Shown here: positions 17,336 to 26,347 of the stretch, one piece after another
How the letters are laid out: each line of letters begins with the position of its first letter
Numbering within the stretch: position 1 is the stretch's first letter
Source of the DNA: an uncultured Bacilli bacterium
GTDB taxonomy: Bacteria; Bacillota_I; Bacilli_A; RF39; UBA660
Direction: 5' to 3'
NCBI GenBank assembly: GCA_949425635.1
Contig: CASPWD010000004.1
Location: 62,001 to 126,000, forward strand
Length of the DNA: 64,000 bases
Program-made: the position numbers and the translations under genes
Notes under the pieces: generated by a model
The model's database searches: none
What the model saw: only the letters and a program-made list of their open reading frames with translations
Told to the model about the DNA's origin: nothing

Positions 17336-20176
17336 ATGAAATTTCGTGTTTCAAGTAAGGATTTAATAATGTTTGTTATATTTGTTATATTTTTACTATA
17401 TTTATGTGCTATAACAACAGCAAATATAAGTTCTTTTGGTAGAACTGGAACTTTTTCAGGATTAAATCCAATACTTGGATTAACAAAATATTTAGGAGCA
17501 ACTTTAGTTTTATTTATTATATTCTTAGTTGTAATATTTACTAGTGTTTCTTCTTATGTATTTGATAGAAAAAAAGGCGTTGGATTTGAAATAGGTGAGA
17601 AAGAAAGTAAAGGATATTCTAGATGGTGTAAAGAAAAAGAGATGAAAGGCGATAAGGGTGTAGAAGTAGTAGATCCTTTAGAAAAAGATTCATCAGTAGC
17701 CGGAATTCCTTTAGTTAATGATGGTAAACATTTGTGGGTAGATAATGGAGAATATCATAACTTAGTAATAGGTTCTACAGGTTCAGGTAAATCACAAACG
17801 GTTGTTGAACCAATGGTTGAACTTTTAATTAAAAAAGGCGAAAGTATGATTATTACCGACCCTAAAGGTGAGTTATATAAAGCTGCTAGTACATATATGC
17901 AAGAAAGAGGATATAATGTAGTAGTACTTAATTTCCGTGAGCCACAAAATGGTAATGCATGGAATCCACTTTCCTTGCCTTATCAATATTATCAAGATGG
18001 AAATCTTGATAAAGCAATTGAGTTGTTGGATGACGTTGGTATGAATATTTTGTACGATCCAAATAATAAAAGTGGAGATCCATTCTGGGAGAAGTCATCA
18101 GCCGACTACTTTTCAGGTTTAGCTTTAGGTTTATTTGAAGATGCTAAACCAGATGAAATTAACTTAAACTCAATAAACTTTATGAGTACAGTTGGTGAAG
18201 AGAAGTTTGCTGCTAGTAATTATATTAAAGAATATTTTACTTTAAAAGGAGAAGCTTCTAATGCTTATATTTATGCGTCAAATACTATTAATTCACCAAC
18301 CGAAACTAAAGGTGGTATTCTATCCGTATTTAGACAAAAGATAAGATTGTTTGCATCTCGTGAAAATTTATCAGAAATGCTTGCTTATAGTGATTTCGAT
18401 ATGAGAAATATTGGCAAGGAAAAAACTGCTGTATTTATAATTATTCATGATGAAAAGACAACATATCATGGTCTTGCTACAATATTTATTAAACAATGTT
18501 ATGAAACATTAATCGATGTAGCTCAAAATAATGGTGGTAAATTGCCTTATAGAACTAATTTTATTCTAGATGAGTTTGCTAATATGCCTCCTTTAAAAGA
18601 TGTAACAACAATGGTTACAGCAGCACGTTCTCGTGCAATAAGATTTACATTTATTATTCAAAACTTCGCTCAGTTAAAGAGTGTTTATGGTAATGAAGAT
18701 GCTGAAACAATTAAAGGTAACTGTGGTAACTTGATATACTTAATCAGTACTGAGTTGGCAGCTTTAGAGGAAATTAGTAAGATGTGTGGTGAGGTTAAGT
18801 CTGGAGATAAAGATAAGACAGCTTCAACACCATTAGTTACAGTTACAGATTTGCAAAAATTAAAATTGTTTGAAGCAATTATTATTAGATGGAGATTATC
18901 ACCATTTAAAACAAAATATACTCCTAATTTTCAAATGGATTGGGGACATGCTAAGCATGAAGCTGAGTTCCCATCAAGAAAGAAAAAAGAAGTTCAATTA
19001 TTTGATGTAAAAGAATTTACTAAAAAGAAAAAGTCTGAAAAGATTAAAAATTCATTAAATGAAAAAGGACCAGGAATGGGTGGAAATCCATTTGGTGGAA
19101 GTAATCCGTTTGGTGGGGGCGCTAATCCATTTGGTGGAGCAGATAAGCCAGCAAGTAACCCATTTGGTAATATGGATAACAATTCAAATCCATTTGGAGC
19201 TGCACCTAAAAATGATGGTGGATTATTTGGAGGTCTTGGTGGGGGAATAGATTTAGATGCTATGATGAAGGATATCGATAGAAAGATAGCTGAATTAGAT
19301 GCAGAAGAAGCTCGCCAAAAAGAAGAACAAGCTAAAATGAGAGCTAGTGAACCTAAATTAGAACAACCAAAAATGGATTTACCAGTAACAAATAATTTGA
19401 ATACTAAACCTAATAATATGTTATTTGAAGAAATGCCAAAAAGTGGTGGTGTAAGCCTATTGGATGATAGAATCAGTGATGGTTTTATGAATGCTAATCC
19501 GAGTGAATTATCAAGACCATCAGTTAGAGAAGGAAGCTTTGAGGAAAAGAGTATTCGTGGGGAGCAACTATCAATAGATAGACCTCAAGTACAACCTAAT
19601 ACTATTCCTAGCAACGAATCATTATCTAGTAATATGAGTGGCTTTAATATTTTTGATACTATGAGTACAAAAGTACCACAACCAATTGACAATACAACTA
19701 TGTTTGGTAATGATAAGCCAAAGATGGCTGTAGCAACAAGTAGTCCTTATGAGGAAGAAGACTTTAAATTTGATTCGTTGCCAAAAGTTGAACAAGCTTC
19801 TGTAATACAACCAACAATAAGTAGTGGAAGTGTTGTAAAAACTAATGATGCAAATAATTATAATATTTATAATTCTGTTCCTAATATGATGAATAGTGTT
19901 AGAGAAGAAAATAATAATGTTGTTAATGAGAGTTTCTCAACTGGTGTTGAAGTTTCTAAGGATAAGATTAATAATGTAACAGCTAAATTAAATGATTATA
20001 ATGTATATAGTCAAAATGTTGCTCCTAGTACTCCAGTTAGACAGGAGCCAGTTGTAAGAAATGAAGTTAAAGTCGAAAAACCGAATGTAAATATTGATCC
20101 AGATAAAATAGTTATTAATAGTAATACTGCGATATCTGATGATGAATTTTTTGATGATTTCTTTGGAGATGAGTAA
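17336..20176 (+). CDS. virD4: VirD4/TraG-type coupling ATPase with long NPFG-rich tail
   Basis: This 946-aa protein has two N-terminal spans, Walker A (GSTGSGKS, about 145-152), the TraG motif ITDPKGELY, and Walker B (FILDEFANMP, near 411-418). Further on it has SRAIRFTFIIQNFAQL. Coupling proteins select substrates and feed them to the VirB channel. The ATPase core ends near residue 560. The remaining 380 residues are disordered, with about five NPFG motifs in 582-628 and a Lys/Glu/Ala coil after them. That tail may recruit cargo or chaperones. No relaxase gene is nearby. The start follows GGGGTGA. Confidence 0.9.
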   Translation: MKFRVSSKDLIMFVIFVIFLLYLCAITTANISSFGRTGTFSGLNPILGLTKYLGATLVLFIIFLVVIFTSVSSYVFDRKKGVGFEIGEKESKGYSRWCKEKEMKGDKGVEVVDPLEKDSSVAGIPLVNDGKHLWVDNGEYHNLVIGSTGSGKSQTVVEPMVELLIKKGESMIITDPKGELYKAASTYMQERGYNVVVLNFREPQNGNAWNPLSLPYQYYQDGNLDKAIELLDDVGMNILYDPNNKSGDPFWEKSSADYFSGLALGLFEDAKPDEINLNSINFMSTVGEEKFAASNYIKEYFTLKGEASNAYIYASNTINSPTETKGGILSVFRQKIRLFASRENLSEMLAYSDFDMRNIGKEKTAVFIIIHDEKTTYHGLATIFIKQCYETLIDVAQNNGGKLPYRTNFILDEFANMPPLKDVTTMVTAARSRAIRFTFIIQNFAQLKSVYGNEDAETIKGNCGNLIYLISTELAALEEISKMCGEVKSGDKDKTASTPLVTVTDLQKLKLFEAIIIRWRLSPFKTKYTPNFQMDWGHAKHEAEFPSRKKKEVQLFDVKEFTKKKKSEKIKNSLNEKGPGMGGNPFGGSNPFGGGANPFGGADKPASNPFGNMDNNSNPFGAAPKNDGGLFGGLGGGIDLDAMMKDIDRKIAELDAEEARQKEEQAKMRASEPKLEQPKMDLPVTNNLNTKPNNMLFEEMPKSGGVSLLDDRISDGFMNANPSELSRPSVREGSFEEKSIRGEQLSIDRPQVQPNTIPSNESLSSNMSGFNIFDTMSTKVPQPIDNTTMFGNDKPKMAVATSSPYEEEDFKFDSLPKVEQASVIQPTISSGSVVKTNDANNYNIYNSVPNMMNSVREENNNVVNESFSTGVEVSKDKINNVTAKLNDYNVYSQNVAPSTPVRQEPVVRNEVKVEKPNVNIDPDKIVINSNTAISDDEFFDDFFGDE

Positions 20177-20194
20177 TACTCATCTTCTTTTTTT
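20167..20194 (+). terminator. Intrinsic terminator after virD4
   Basis: AGATGAG and CTCATCT pair around TAATA and are followed by TCTTTTTTT; the hairpin overlaps the gene's end. Confidence 0.75.
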
Positions 20195-20222
20195 ACATAA
20201 AATATAAGGGGAGGTTTTAGAT

Positions 20223-20468
20223 ATGAAAAAAATTCTATTAAAAGATTATAAAGGTAATATGGGAACTTTCATTGATGTAAATTACAATGATAGTAAGATG
20301 GTTGAAGGTTCTAAGCATATTACTTATGAGAATTTATTAGTTAATCATAAAGAATTGTTAAATAAAAATGAAAAATATTTTATTTATTGTAATGGTGGAG
20401 TAAAAAGTAAGAATGCTGTAAATATATTAGAATTTTATGGTTATGATGTAACATTAGTATATAAGTAA
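20223..20468 (+). CDS. Minimal rhodanese-like protein
   Basis: This 81-aa protein has the rhodanese core in short form: a FIDVNYND strand, ITYENLL, and the active loop YCNGGVKSKNA, with its cysteine near residue 58. Rhodaneses move sulfur between carriers. Single-domain forms are usually about 100 aa, so this is compact but has the key loop. AGGTTTTAGATATG precedes it, and a terminator follows. It stands between the secretion locus and the DedA-like gene. Confidence 0.8.
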   Translation: MKKILLKDYKGNMGTFIDVNYNDSKMVEGSKHITYENLLVNHKELLNKNEKYFIYCNGGVKSKNAVNILEFYGYDVTLVYK

Positions 20469-20489
20469 TAAATATAAAGTAAAGTAATG

Positions 20490-20518
20490 ACAATTGTTCA
20501 GTGAACAATTGTTTTTTA
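20490..20518 (+). terminator. Intrinsic terminator after the rhodanese gene
   Basis: ACAATTGTTC and GAACAATTGT form a perfect 10-bp stem with a 3-nt loop, followed by TTTTTT. Confidence 0.85.
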
Positions 20519-20537
20519 GTATTAAATCCAATATAAT
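20509..20537 (+). promoter_or_regulatory. Promoter giving a near-leaderless DedA/VTT transcript
   Basis: TTGTTT (20509-20514) and TATAAT (20532-20537) are 17 bp apart. The start codons (GTG 20544, ATG 20547) coincide with the expected transcription start, and no ribosome-binding site is possible. Confidence 0.55.
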
Positions 20538-20546
20538 AGAAGTGTG

Positions 20547-21152
20547 ATGTATATGGAAGTTTTTGAAACATTAAAAAATTTAAATGATGTATTAAATGAT
20601 TTTTTACTAAATGCAGGTGTTTGGGCACCAATTTTAAGTTCTGTTTTGATAGTGTTGGAAGGAATATTTGCCTTTTTACCTTTGGTAGTTTTTGTAACAA
20701 TTAATATCTTAACTTTAGGACCAGTTTTAGGAGGAATTCTTTCTTGGATATTGACGACAATTGGTAGTTTTTTAGCATTTTATTTATGTCGTAAAGGGTT
20801 TAGTAAGTATTTTCAAAGATTTATTGGTGGTAAAGAGAAAATGAGTAAAGCTATGAACTTTATTGATAATTTAAAATTTAAACAGTTAGTTTTAATAATA
20901 GCAATTCCATTTGCTCCATCTTTTTTTATAAATGTAGGAGCAGGTTTATCTAAAATTCCATTGAAAAAATATTTATATGCTTTGTTAATAGCAAAAATAT
21001 TTGTAATAATTTTTTTAGGATATATCGGATGTAATTTAGTGGAGTGTTTAACAAATCCTGTAATGTTTATAAAGGTTGTGTTACTTGTAGTTGGTGCTTA
21101 TGTTTTTGCACAGATAATAAATAAAAAGTTTGATTTAGATGAGAGGTTTTAA
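20547..21152 (+). CDS. DedA/TVP38-type VTT membrane protein
   Basis: This 201-aa polytopic protein has the VTT/SNARE-associated pattern: VLEGIFAFLPLVVFVTINILTLGP, then GSFLAFYLCRKGFSKYFQRF, then PFAPSFFINVGAGLSKIPLKKYL. Members act as lipid flippases or in membrane homeostasis; several carry undecaprenyl phosphate. No Shine-Dalgarno site precedes the start, which lies on the predicted transcription start. RmuC starts 2 bp downstream, so they are co-transcribed. Confidence 0.8.
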   Translation: MYMEVFETLKNLNDVLNDFLLNAGVWAPILSSVLIVLEGIFAFLPLVVFVTINILTLGPVLGGILSWILTTIGSFLAFYLCRKGFSKYFQRFIGGKEKMSKAMNFIDNLKFKQLVLIIAIPFAPSFFINVGAGLSKIPLKKYLYALLIAKIFVIIFLGYIGCNLVECLTNPVMFIKVVLLVVGAYVFAQIINKKFDLDERF

Positions 21153-21154
21153 TA

Positions 21155-22234
21155 ATGGATTATGTTATTTTAATATTATTGATTGTACTTATAGTTTTGA
21201 TGGTACTGAATTTATTAAAGAAAGATGATGATAAGGATATTGTAGAAAGATTGGGTAAGTTAGAAAAAAATGTAAGTAATGATTTAGCTGATTTTAAGTT
21301 TGATATTAATAAATATATTACAGAAGATTTTAATCAATTAAATGATAAGATAGAGAGAAAATTAATGATTATAAATGATAAGGTAAATGAAAGAATTGAT
21401 CAAAATTTTGAAAAGACCAATAAGACATTTAATAATATTTTAGAAAGACTTACTAAAATCGATGAAGCACAAAAGAAAATAGATAGTTTATCAACAGAAA
21501 TAGTTGGATTACAAAGTGTACTAACTGATAAGAAGACAAGAGGAATATTTGGTGAAGTTAATTTAAATTATATATTGTCATCAGTATTTGGAGAGAATAA
21601 TAAAGGTATATATGATATTCAACATACGATGAGTAATGGAAGTATTGCAGATTCAATTTTATATGCACCAGAACCTTTAGGAACTATTTGTATTGATAGT
21701 AAATTTCCTTTAGAAAATTATGAAAGAATGACAGATAAGAGTTTGTCTTCTATAGAAAGAGAAAGTGCAACTAAATTATTTAAAACTGATGTAAAGAAAC
21801 ATATTGATGCAATAAGTAGTAAATATATAATAGCTGGAGAAACGGCGGATGAAGCAATAATGTTTTTGCCTGCTGAAGCGATATTTGCTGAGATAAATGC
21901 ATATCATCCAGAATTGCTAAAATATTCATATGAAAAGAGAGTATGGATTACTAGTCCAACCACTTTAATGAGTACGTTAACGATTATTCAAATGATTCTT
22001 AAAAATATGGAACGAGATAAATATGCACAGATTATTCATGTAGAATTAAATAAATTAAGTAAAGAGTTTGTTAAATATCGTGAAAGATGGGATAAGTTAT
22101 CAAGAAGTATAGATACAGTAACAAAAGATATTAAAGAGATTAATATTACAACAGAAAAGATAACAAAAAGATTCGACTCAATTAATAGTGTAGATGTTGG
22201 ATTGATAGAACAAAATAGTATAGAGGAAGAGTAG
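21155..22234 (+). CDS. rmuC: RmuC-family DNA recombination protein
   Basis: This 359-aa protein has an N-terminal membrane anchor, a coiled-coil region (about 30-130) and the RmuC nuclease-like domain. The family motifs GIFGEVNLNYIL, CIDSKFPLENY and MFLPAEAIFAEI are intact. RmuC limits inversions and is related to restriction-fold nucleases. It directly follows the DedA-like gene, a pairing that may be only positional. Confidence 0.9.
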   Translation: MDYVILILLIVLIVLMVLNLLKKDDDKDIVERLGKLEKNVSNDLADFKFDINKYITEDFNQLNDKIERKLMIINDKVNERIDQNFEKTNKTFNNILERLTKIDEAQKKIDSLSTEIVGLQSVLTDKKTRGIFGEVNLNYILSSVFGENNKGIYDIQHTMSNGSIADSILYAPEPLGTICIDSKFPLENYERMTDKSLSSIERESATKLFKTDVKKHIDAISSKYIIAGETADEAIMFLPAEAIFAEINAYHPELLKYSYEKRVWITSPTTLMSTLTIIQMILKNMERDKYAQIIHVELNKLSKEFVKYRERWDKLSRSIDTVTKDIKEINITTEKITKRFDSINSVDVGLIEQNSIEEE

Positions 22235-22264
22235 TATTTGTAAAATATTATAGAAGTTTAATTT

Positions 22265-23593
22265 ATGAAGAATAATAGTAGAGTAATAGTTTTAACATGG
22301 TTAGTTATTTTTATGATGATTGTTTGTGTAGGTGCTTATTTTTGTAGTGCTTATTTAAAGAGTGAAGAAGAAAATAGAAAAATATTGGAATTCCTAGAGC
22401 AAGAGGAAATAAGACTGATTAAATTAGAAGAGGAAAGAATTGCTAATTTAGAGAAGATTGCTTATGATGGAGTAAATGCACTCTATGAAAACGATATTCC
22501 TAGGTTGAAAATAACTGATGAAACTATCAATGATGTACAAGCAAATTTATTAGAGATTTTAGATGAAGAATTAAAAAAAGAACTTAGTGAAAAACTTGAA
22601 GAAATTGTTAAATTTCGAGAAGTAGAAGCTTTAGTAAATAAATTATTGGTAGATGGAGTTTTAGTTTCTAATTATGATGATGACGATATATCAGATTTAA
22701 AGGCAAAATGCGAAAAATTAAATTTAGAATGGCAGAAAGTATTTGAAGATGATATTGGTAAAATAGATAAACAGAAGAGTAATATATTGAAGGCAAGAAA
22801 GAATGTTAAAGCTTTATTTAGTGATAATAATATGACGAAGGTAAAAACTAACGTTACAAGAAATATGTATAATACAGCTAATAAATCAGTTAATGGATTG
22901 TTACAGAAAGACTTAATTAAAGAATATAAACCTTATTTAGAAAAAGTTTTAAAAGTAGTAGAAGAAAATGAAGAGAAAGCTCGAAAAGAGAAAGAAGAAA
23001 AAGAGCGAAGAGAAGCAGAAATTAAAGCTGCTTGGGTAATTTTAAAGACGCCTTATATTAGTCAAACAAGTAATAAAGTCTATAATGGTTGTGAAGCTGC
23101 TTCATTGTTAATGGGATTACAATATAAAGGTTATTTGAAAGGAATGTCATTACGTACATATGCTGAGGCTATGCCTAAAAGTGACAACCCTCATGAAGGA
23201 TTCGTAAGTGATATTTTTAATTTAGAACCAAGAGATATTCCACATTGGATTGCACCAGATGCATTAGCTAGGTATGGGCGTAATTCAAGTGGTTATAATG
23301 GAGTTTCTGATATTACAGGAGCTAGTGTCGATTATTTAAAGAAAGAATTAGATAAAGGAAATCCTGTTGTTGTTTATATTACAGGTGGCAATTTTGCTGA
23401 ACCTAAAAATTTTACAGATGAAGTTCCTGTTAATTTCCATGTTGTTTTATTAATAGGTTATAATCCGATTAGTAAACAGTTGGTTGTTAATGATCCATGG
23501 ACAAAATCTAGTGATGGAAAAATTTATGTTTCTGAAAGTAAATTTACTTCTATATATAATGCGGTAGGTAAAAAGGCTGTAGTAATAAGATAA
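22265..23593 (+). CDS. Membrane-anchored C39-like cysteine peptidase
   Basis: This 442-aa protein has an N-terminal membrane anchor (about 8-30), a long Glu/Lys coiled coil to about 255, then a C39-like peptidase domain. Its triad residues are visible: Cys276 (NGCEAAS), His392 (NFHVVLLIGY) and Asp410 (VNDPW). Such extracellular papain-fold proteins are usually found in Firmicute envelopes and may act on peptidoglycan or proteins. Its stop touches the stop of the convergent UppP-like gene. The start has no good ribosome-binding site; a TATTAT box lies 13 bp before it. Confidence 0.75.
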   Translation: MKNNSRVIVLTWLVIFMMIVCVGAYFCSAYLKSEEENRKILEFLEQEEIRLIKLEEERIANLEKIAYDGVNALYENDIPRLKITDETINDVQANLLEILDEELKKELSEKLEEIVKFREVEALVNKLLVDGVLVSNYDDDDISDLKAKCEKLNLEWQKVFEDDIGKIDKQKSNILKARKNVKALFSDNNMTKVKTNVTRNMYNTANKSVNGLLQKDLIKEYKPYLEKVLKVVEENEEKARKEKEEKERREAEIKAAWVILKTPYISQTSNKVYNGCEAASLLMGLQYKGYLKGMSLRTYAEAMPKSDNPHEGFVSDIFNLEPRDIPHWIAPDALARYGRNSSGYNGVSDITGASVDYLKKELDKGNPVVVYITGGNFAEPKNFTDEVPVNFHVVLLIGYNPISKQLVVNDPWTKSSDGKIYVSESKFTSIYNAVGKKAVVIR

Positions 23594-24445
23594 TTAACGA
23601 AACCAAATAAGAATGAATATACTTAGAAATAAGCAATAAAAGGAAAATTTATATAGTTTATTTTCTGAGTATATTTTTTTTAGTGTTTTTAAAAGTTCAA
23701 GTGAAATAATTGTTGATATGGTTATACTGATTATATTTGAAATGATATAATTTTGATAATTTAGTAAATAAATGAGACCAGGTATAGAGTTTATAAAAAG
23801 AATAGGGATGGTGATAATTAATGAATAGTTTAGAGATACTTTTTTATTAAAGTGAAGAAGAGAAAAGATAAAAAGATAAATACATAGTGGAGATACTGAG
23901 GGAATTATACAAAAAAGAGTAGATAGTCCTAAAATAAGAGCTGTTTTATAAGATAAATCTTTATAATTTTTAGTGCTATTTTTATTAGAACTTAAAATTA
24001 TTATTAAAGAAGTAAAAAGATATGATAAGGCAACTACTTTAATACTTGGTGTATATTTAGGCAATAAAAAATAAATAAGTGAATTTATTATGGAAATTAA
24101 AATAAATATTTTTATATATTTTAAATGGCTTTTATATAAGTTGTTTTGGTTGTTTAAAAGCGGAGTTGGAAGCTTATTTTTACTTTCTTTCATTTTTCTT
24201 TTTTCTTCTTTAATTGAACTTTTTATTGAGTTGATTTGTTTTAGATAAAGTAATATGTCTTTCGTTAAATATAGTAATATTGCTATTATAAGTGAAATGT
24301 TTAATAGAGAGATTAGATTTGAATTATCAAAAATGTCTGTATTAAAAAGATTCTTATATAAATTAATATGAGATGAATAAGAGATTGGCAAAGTGTTAGT
24401 TAAAGAACTTATAATACTTAGAATAATTGATTTTATTAATTGCAT
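23594..24445 (-). CDS. UppP/BacA-like membrane protein with degenerate active site
   Basis: This 283-aa polytopic protein aligns with undecaprenyl-diphosphatase UppP at its start (SLTNTLPISYSSHINL against GLTEFLPISSTGHL) and middle (CIIPSVSPLCIYL against the PGxSRSG loop). The family Glu has become Asn and the Arg of the second motif has become Pro, so phosphatase activity is doubtful. The first His is kept. It may be a diverged lipid-binding or transport protein. The start has GGTGAT six bases upstream. Base usage is extremely AT-rich even for this window. Confidence 0.6.
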   Translation of the reverse strand: MQLIKSIILSIISSLTNTLPISYSSHINLYKNLFNTDIFDNSNLISLLNISLIIAILLYLTKDILLYLKQINSIKSSIKEEKRKMKESKNKLPTPLLNNQNNLYKSHLKYIKIFILISIINSLIYFLLPKYTPSIKVVALSYLFTSLIIILSSNKNSTKNYKDLSYKTALILGLSTLFCIIPSVSPLCIYLFIFSLLHFNKKVSLNYSLIITIPILFINSIPGLIYLLNYQNYIISNIISITISTIISLELLKTLKKIYSENKLYKFSFYCLFLSIFILIWFR

Positions 24446-24503
24446 TTTATCACCATTTTCTAATTTAATAATATTTTATATTGAAGAAAAATATACTTAT
24501 GGT

Positions 24504-24692
24504 ATGAAAAGATTAGTTTATTTATTGACAGGTATTTTTTGTTGTGGAATGAGTTTAAGTATCATAGTTATATATTTTAATTTATTATTATATGGTTTTA
24601 GTTTTTGGTATTTTATTAAGATGATTTTGAAAACTTGGGAATTTTATTTGGTATTTTTGGGTATTTATCTCATAAAAAAAGATAGATTTTAG
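24504..24692 (+). CDS. Possible small two-span membrane protein
   Basis: This 62-aa open frame (from MKRLVYLLTGIFCCGM) encodes two hydrophobic spans with basic flanks and ends in the terminator shared with trpS. A longer in-frame start at 24393 overlaps the divergent UppP-like gene. There is no strong ribosome-binding site and AT-rich DNA often gives hydrophobic frames by chance, so this is tentative. It is the only coding candidate between the UppP-like gene and trpS. Confidence 0.35.
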   Translation: MKRLVYLLTGIFCCGMSLSIIVIYFNLLLYGFSFWYFIKMILKTWEFYLVFLGIYLIKKDRF

Positions 24693-24703
24693 TAATCTAT
24701 CTT
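24672..24703 (-). terminator. Intrinsic terminator of trpS
   Basis: AAGATAGATT and AATCTATCTT form a 10-bp stem with a 5-nt loop; on the minus strand a run of seven T follows. Confidence 0.8.
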
Positions 24704-25693
24704 CATAGCATGTTTTACTTTAGCCATTTGTTCTTTAGCTTTTTCACGAGCTTTTTCAGTACCTTTATTCAATATTTCATTGACAAGTTCAGGATTTTCT
24801 TCGTATTTTTTTCTTCTTTCTTTTATATCGCTTAAGAATTCATTCATTCTTTCAATTAATTCTTTTTTACAAGCTACACAACCACGTTCACCTTTTTGAC
24901 ATTCAGTACAGATTTTATTAATATTTTCTTCAGTATTTATTAATTTGTGGTAGTAGTAAACCATACATACATCAGGATTAGCTGGGTCATCTTTTTTAAT
25001 TTTATTTGGATCCGTTACAGCCCCCATAATTTTTTTCTTAATAGTTTCTTCATCGTCAATTAGATAGATAGCATTTCCTAGACTTTTGCCCATTTTATCA
25101 TTGCCATCTAGACCTTTGATACGTTTAGTCTTTGAAAGGTATCCTTCTGGTTCTTTAAGTGTTTCACCATATATTGAATTAAATTTACGAACGATTTCAC
25201 GACATTGTTCAATTAATGGTAATTGGTCTTCACCTACAGGAACAAGTTCTCCATCAAATGCAGTTATGTCTGCTGCTTGAGAAACTGGATAACCTAGGAA
25301 TCCATAAGTTATACTTTCACCATTGTTACCAAACAATTCTTTCTTTTGAGCAATTTCAGATTTAACTGTTGGGTTTCTTTGAAGACGAGAAACAGTAACT
25401 AAATTAGAATAAAATACTGTTAATTCAGCGATTTCTGGTATTTTTGATTGAACAAATAAGTTAACTTTTTCTGGATTAATACCAATAGCAAGTAAGTCAG
25501 CAGTTATTTCTTTAACATTTTTTCTTACTTTCTCAGGATTATCAAAGTTATCTGTTAATGCTTGAACATCAGCAATTTCTAAATAAAAATCATAGTCATC
25601 TTGAAGCTTTACCCAATTTTGTGCAGCTCCAAATAAATGTCCTAAATGTAGATTTCCTGTTGGTCTTAGACCTGTTAAAATTGTTTTCTTCAT
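24689..25693 (-). CDS. trpS: Tryptophanyl-tRNA synthetase
   Basis: This 334-aa class I synthetase charges tRNA-Trp. HIGH appears as LHLGH near residue 15 and KMSKS as KMGKS near 200, within DGNDKMGKSLGN. Typical TrpS blocks RPTGNLHLGHL and GYPVSQAADI are intact. The ATG at 25693 follows AAAGGAAGTGA; an upstream in-frame ATG lacks a site. A CxxxxCxxC-type cysteine group (ICTECQKGERGCVAC) near the end may bind zinc, which is not universal in TrpS. It has its own promoter and no T-box leader. Confidence 0.96.
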   Translation of the reverse strand: MKKTILTGLRPTGNLHLGHLFGAAQNWVKLQDDYDFYLEIADVQALTDNFDNPEKVRKNVKEITADLLAIGINPEKVNLFVQSKIPEIAELTVFYSNLVTVSRLQRNPTVKSEIAQKKELFGNNGESITYGFLGYPVSQAADITAFDGELVPVGEDQLPLIEQCREIVRKFNSIYGETLKEPEGYLSKTKRIKGLDGNDKMGKSLGNAIYLIDDEETIKKKIMGAVTDPNKIKKDDPANPDVCMVYYYHKLINTEENINKICTECQKGERGCVACKKELIERMNEFLSDIKERRKKYEENPELVNEILNKGTEKAREKAKEQMAKVKHAMKIDY

Positions 25694-25713
25694 AGTATCA
25701 CTTCCTTTAATGT

Positions 25714-25742
25714 ATTTTAACATATTATGTATAAAATGTTAA
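25714..25742 (-). promoter_or_regulatory. Promoter of trpS
   Basis: On the minus strand TTAACA (25742-25737) and TAAAAT (25719-25714) are separated by 17 bp, about 20 bp before the trpS start. Confidence 0.6.
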
Positions 25743-25776
25743 TTATAATCAATAATAAAAGTAAAGGAGAATGTTT

Positions 25777-26325
25777 ATGAGAAAATCTATTCTTTTCATT
25801 GTATTACTTAGTTTTTTGTTTTTAATAACTGGATGTATGGGGAATAAAACAGCTAAAGAGGCGGTTAGTGATTACTTAGAAATGTATGTTACATTAGATA
25901 GTAAAGTAGTTGATCAATTGAATGAATTTGTTGAGAATGAAGATTTAACGGAAGAACAGAAGTTGGTATATAAAGATATTTTAAAAAAGCAATATAGTAC
26001 AATGACTTATAATTTTTTAAGTGAAACTTATGATGGAGATACTGCTTATATTAAGACAAAGATTAATGTAAGAGATTTGTACAAGGTACAGAAAGAAGCT
26101 TTAAATTATTTTAATGAACATAAAGATGAATTTAATGATGAAAATGGTTCTTATGATAAAAGTTTATTTTTGGATTACAAATTAAATGAAATGAAAAATG
26201 CAACATATACTAATTCATATGAAATCGAATTTAAAGTTATAAAAAATGGGAATAACTATGAAGTGTCACAATTAGCGAATGAAGATTTAGAAAAAATACA
26301 TGGTATATATAATTACGAAGAATAA
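25777..26325 (+). CDS. Lipoprotein of unknown function
   Basis: This 182-aa lipoprotein has a lipobox ending LITGC (Cys about 20). The ATG at 25777 lies at good spacing from AAAGGAGA; an ATG six bases earlier is too close. The mature part is a single alpha/beta domain with the feel of NTF2-like or DUF-type Firmicute lipoproteins (KEAVSDYLEMYVTLD). It is transcribed away from trpS, alone, and ends in its own terminator. I recognise no specific family. Confidence 0.7.
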   Translation: MRKSILFIVLLSFLFLITGCMGNKTAKEAVSDYLEMYVTLDSKVVDQLNEFVENEDLTEEQKLVYKDILKKQYSTMTYNFLSETYDGDTAYIKTKINVRDLYKVQKEALNYFNEHKDEFNDENGSYDKSLFLDYKLNEMKNATYTNSYEIEFKVIKNGNNYEVSQLANEDLEKIHGIYNYEE

Positions 26326-26347
26326 TTCCTTAAGTGGAATTTTTTTT
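26324..26347 (+). terminator. Intrinsic terminator after the lipoprotein gene
   Basis: AATTCC and GGAATT form a short stem with a 6-nt loop, followed by eight T. Confidence 0.65.

Noticed and set aside
24393-24503. Longer start for the small membrane protein
   Set aside because: It would overlap the start of the divergent UppP-like gene and has no ribosome-binding site.
25690-25770. T-box leader upstream of trpS
   Set aside because: Only about 20 bp lie between the predicted promoter and the start, too little for a T-box.
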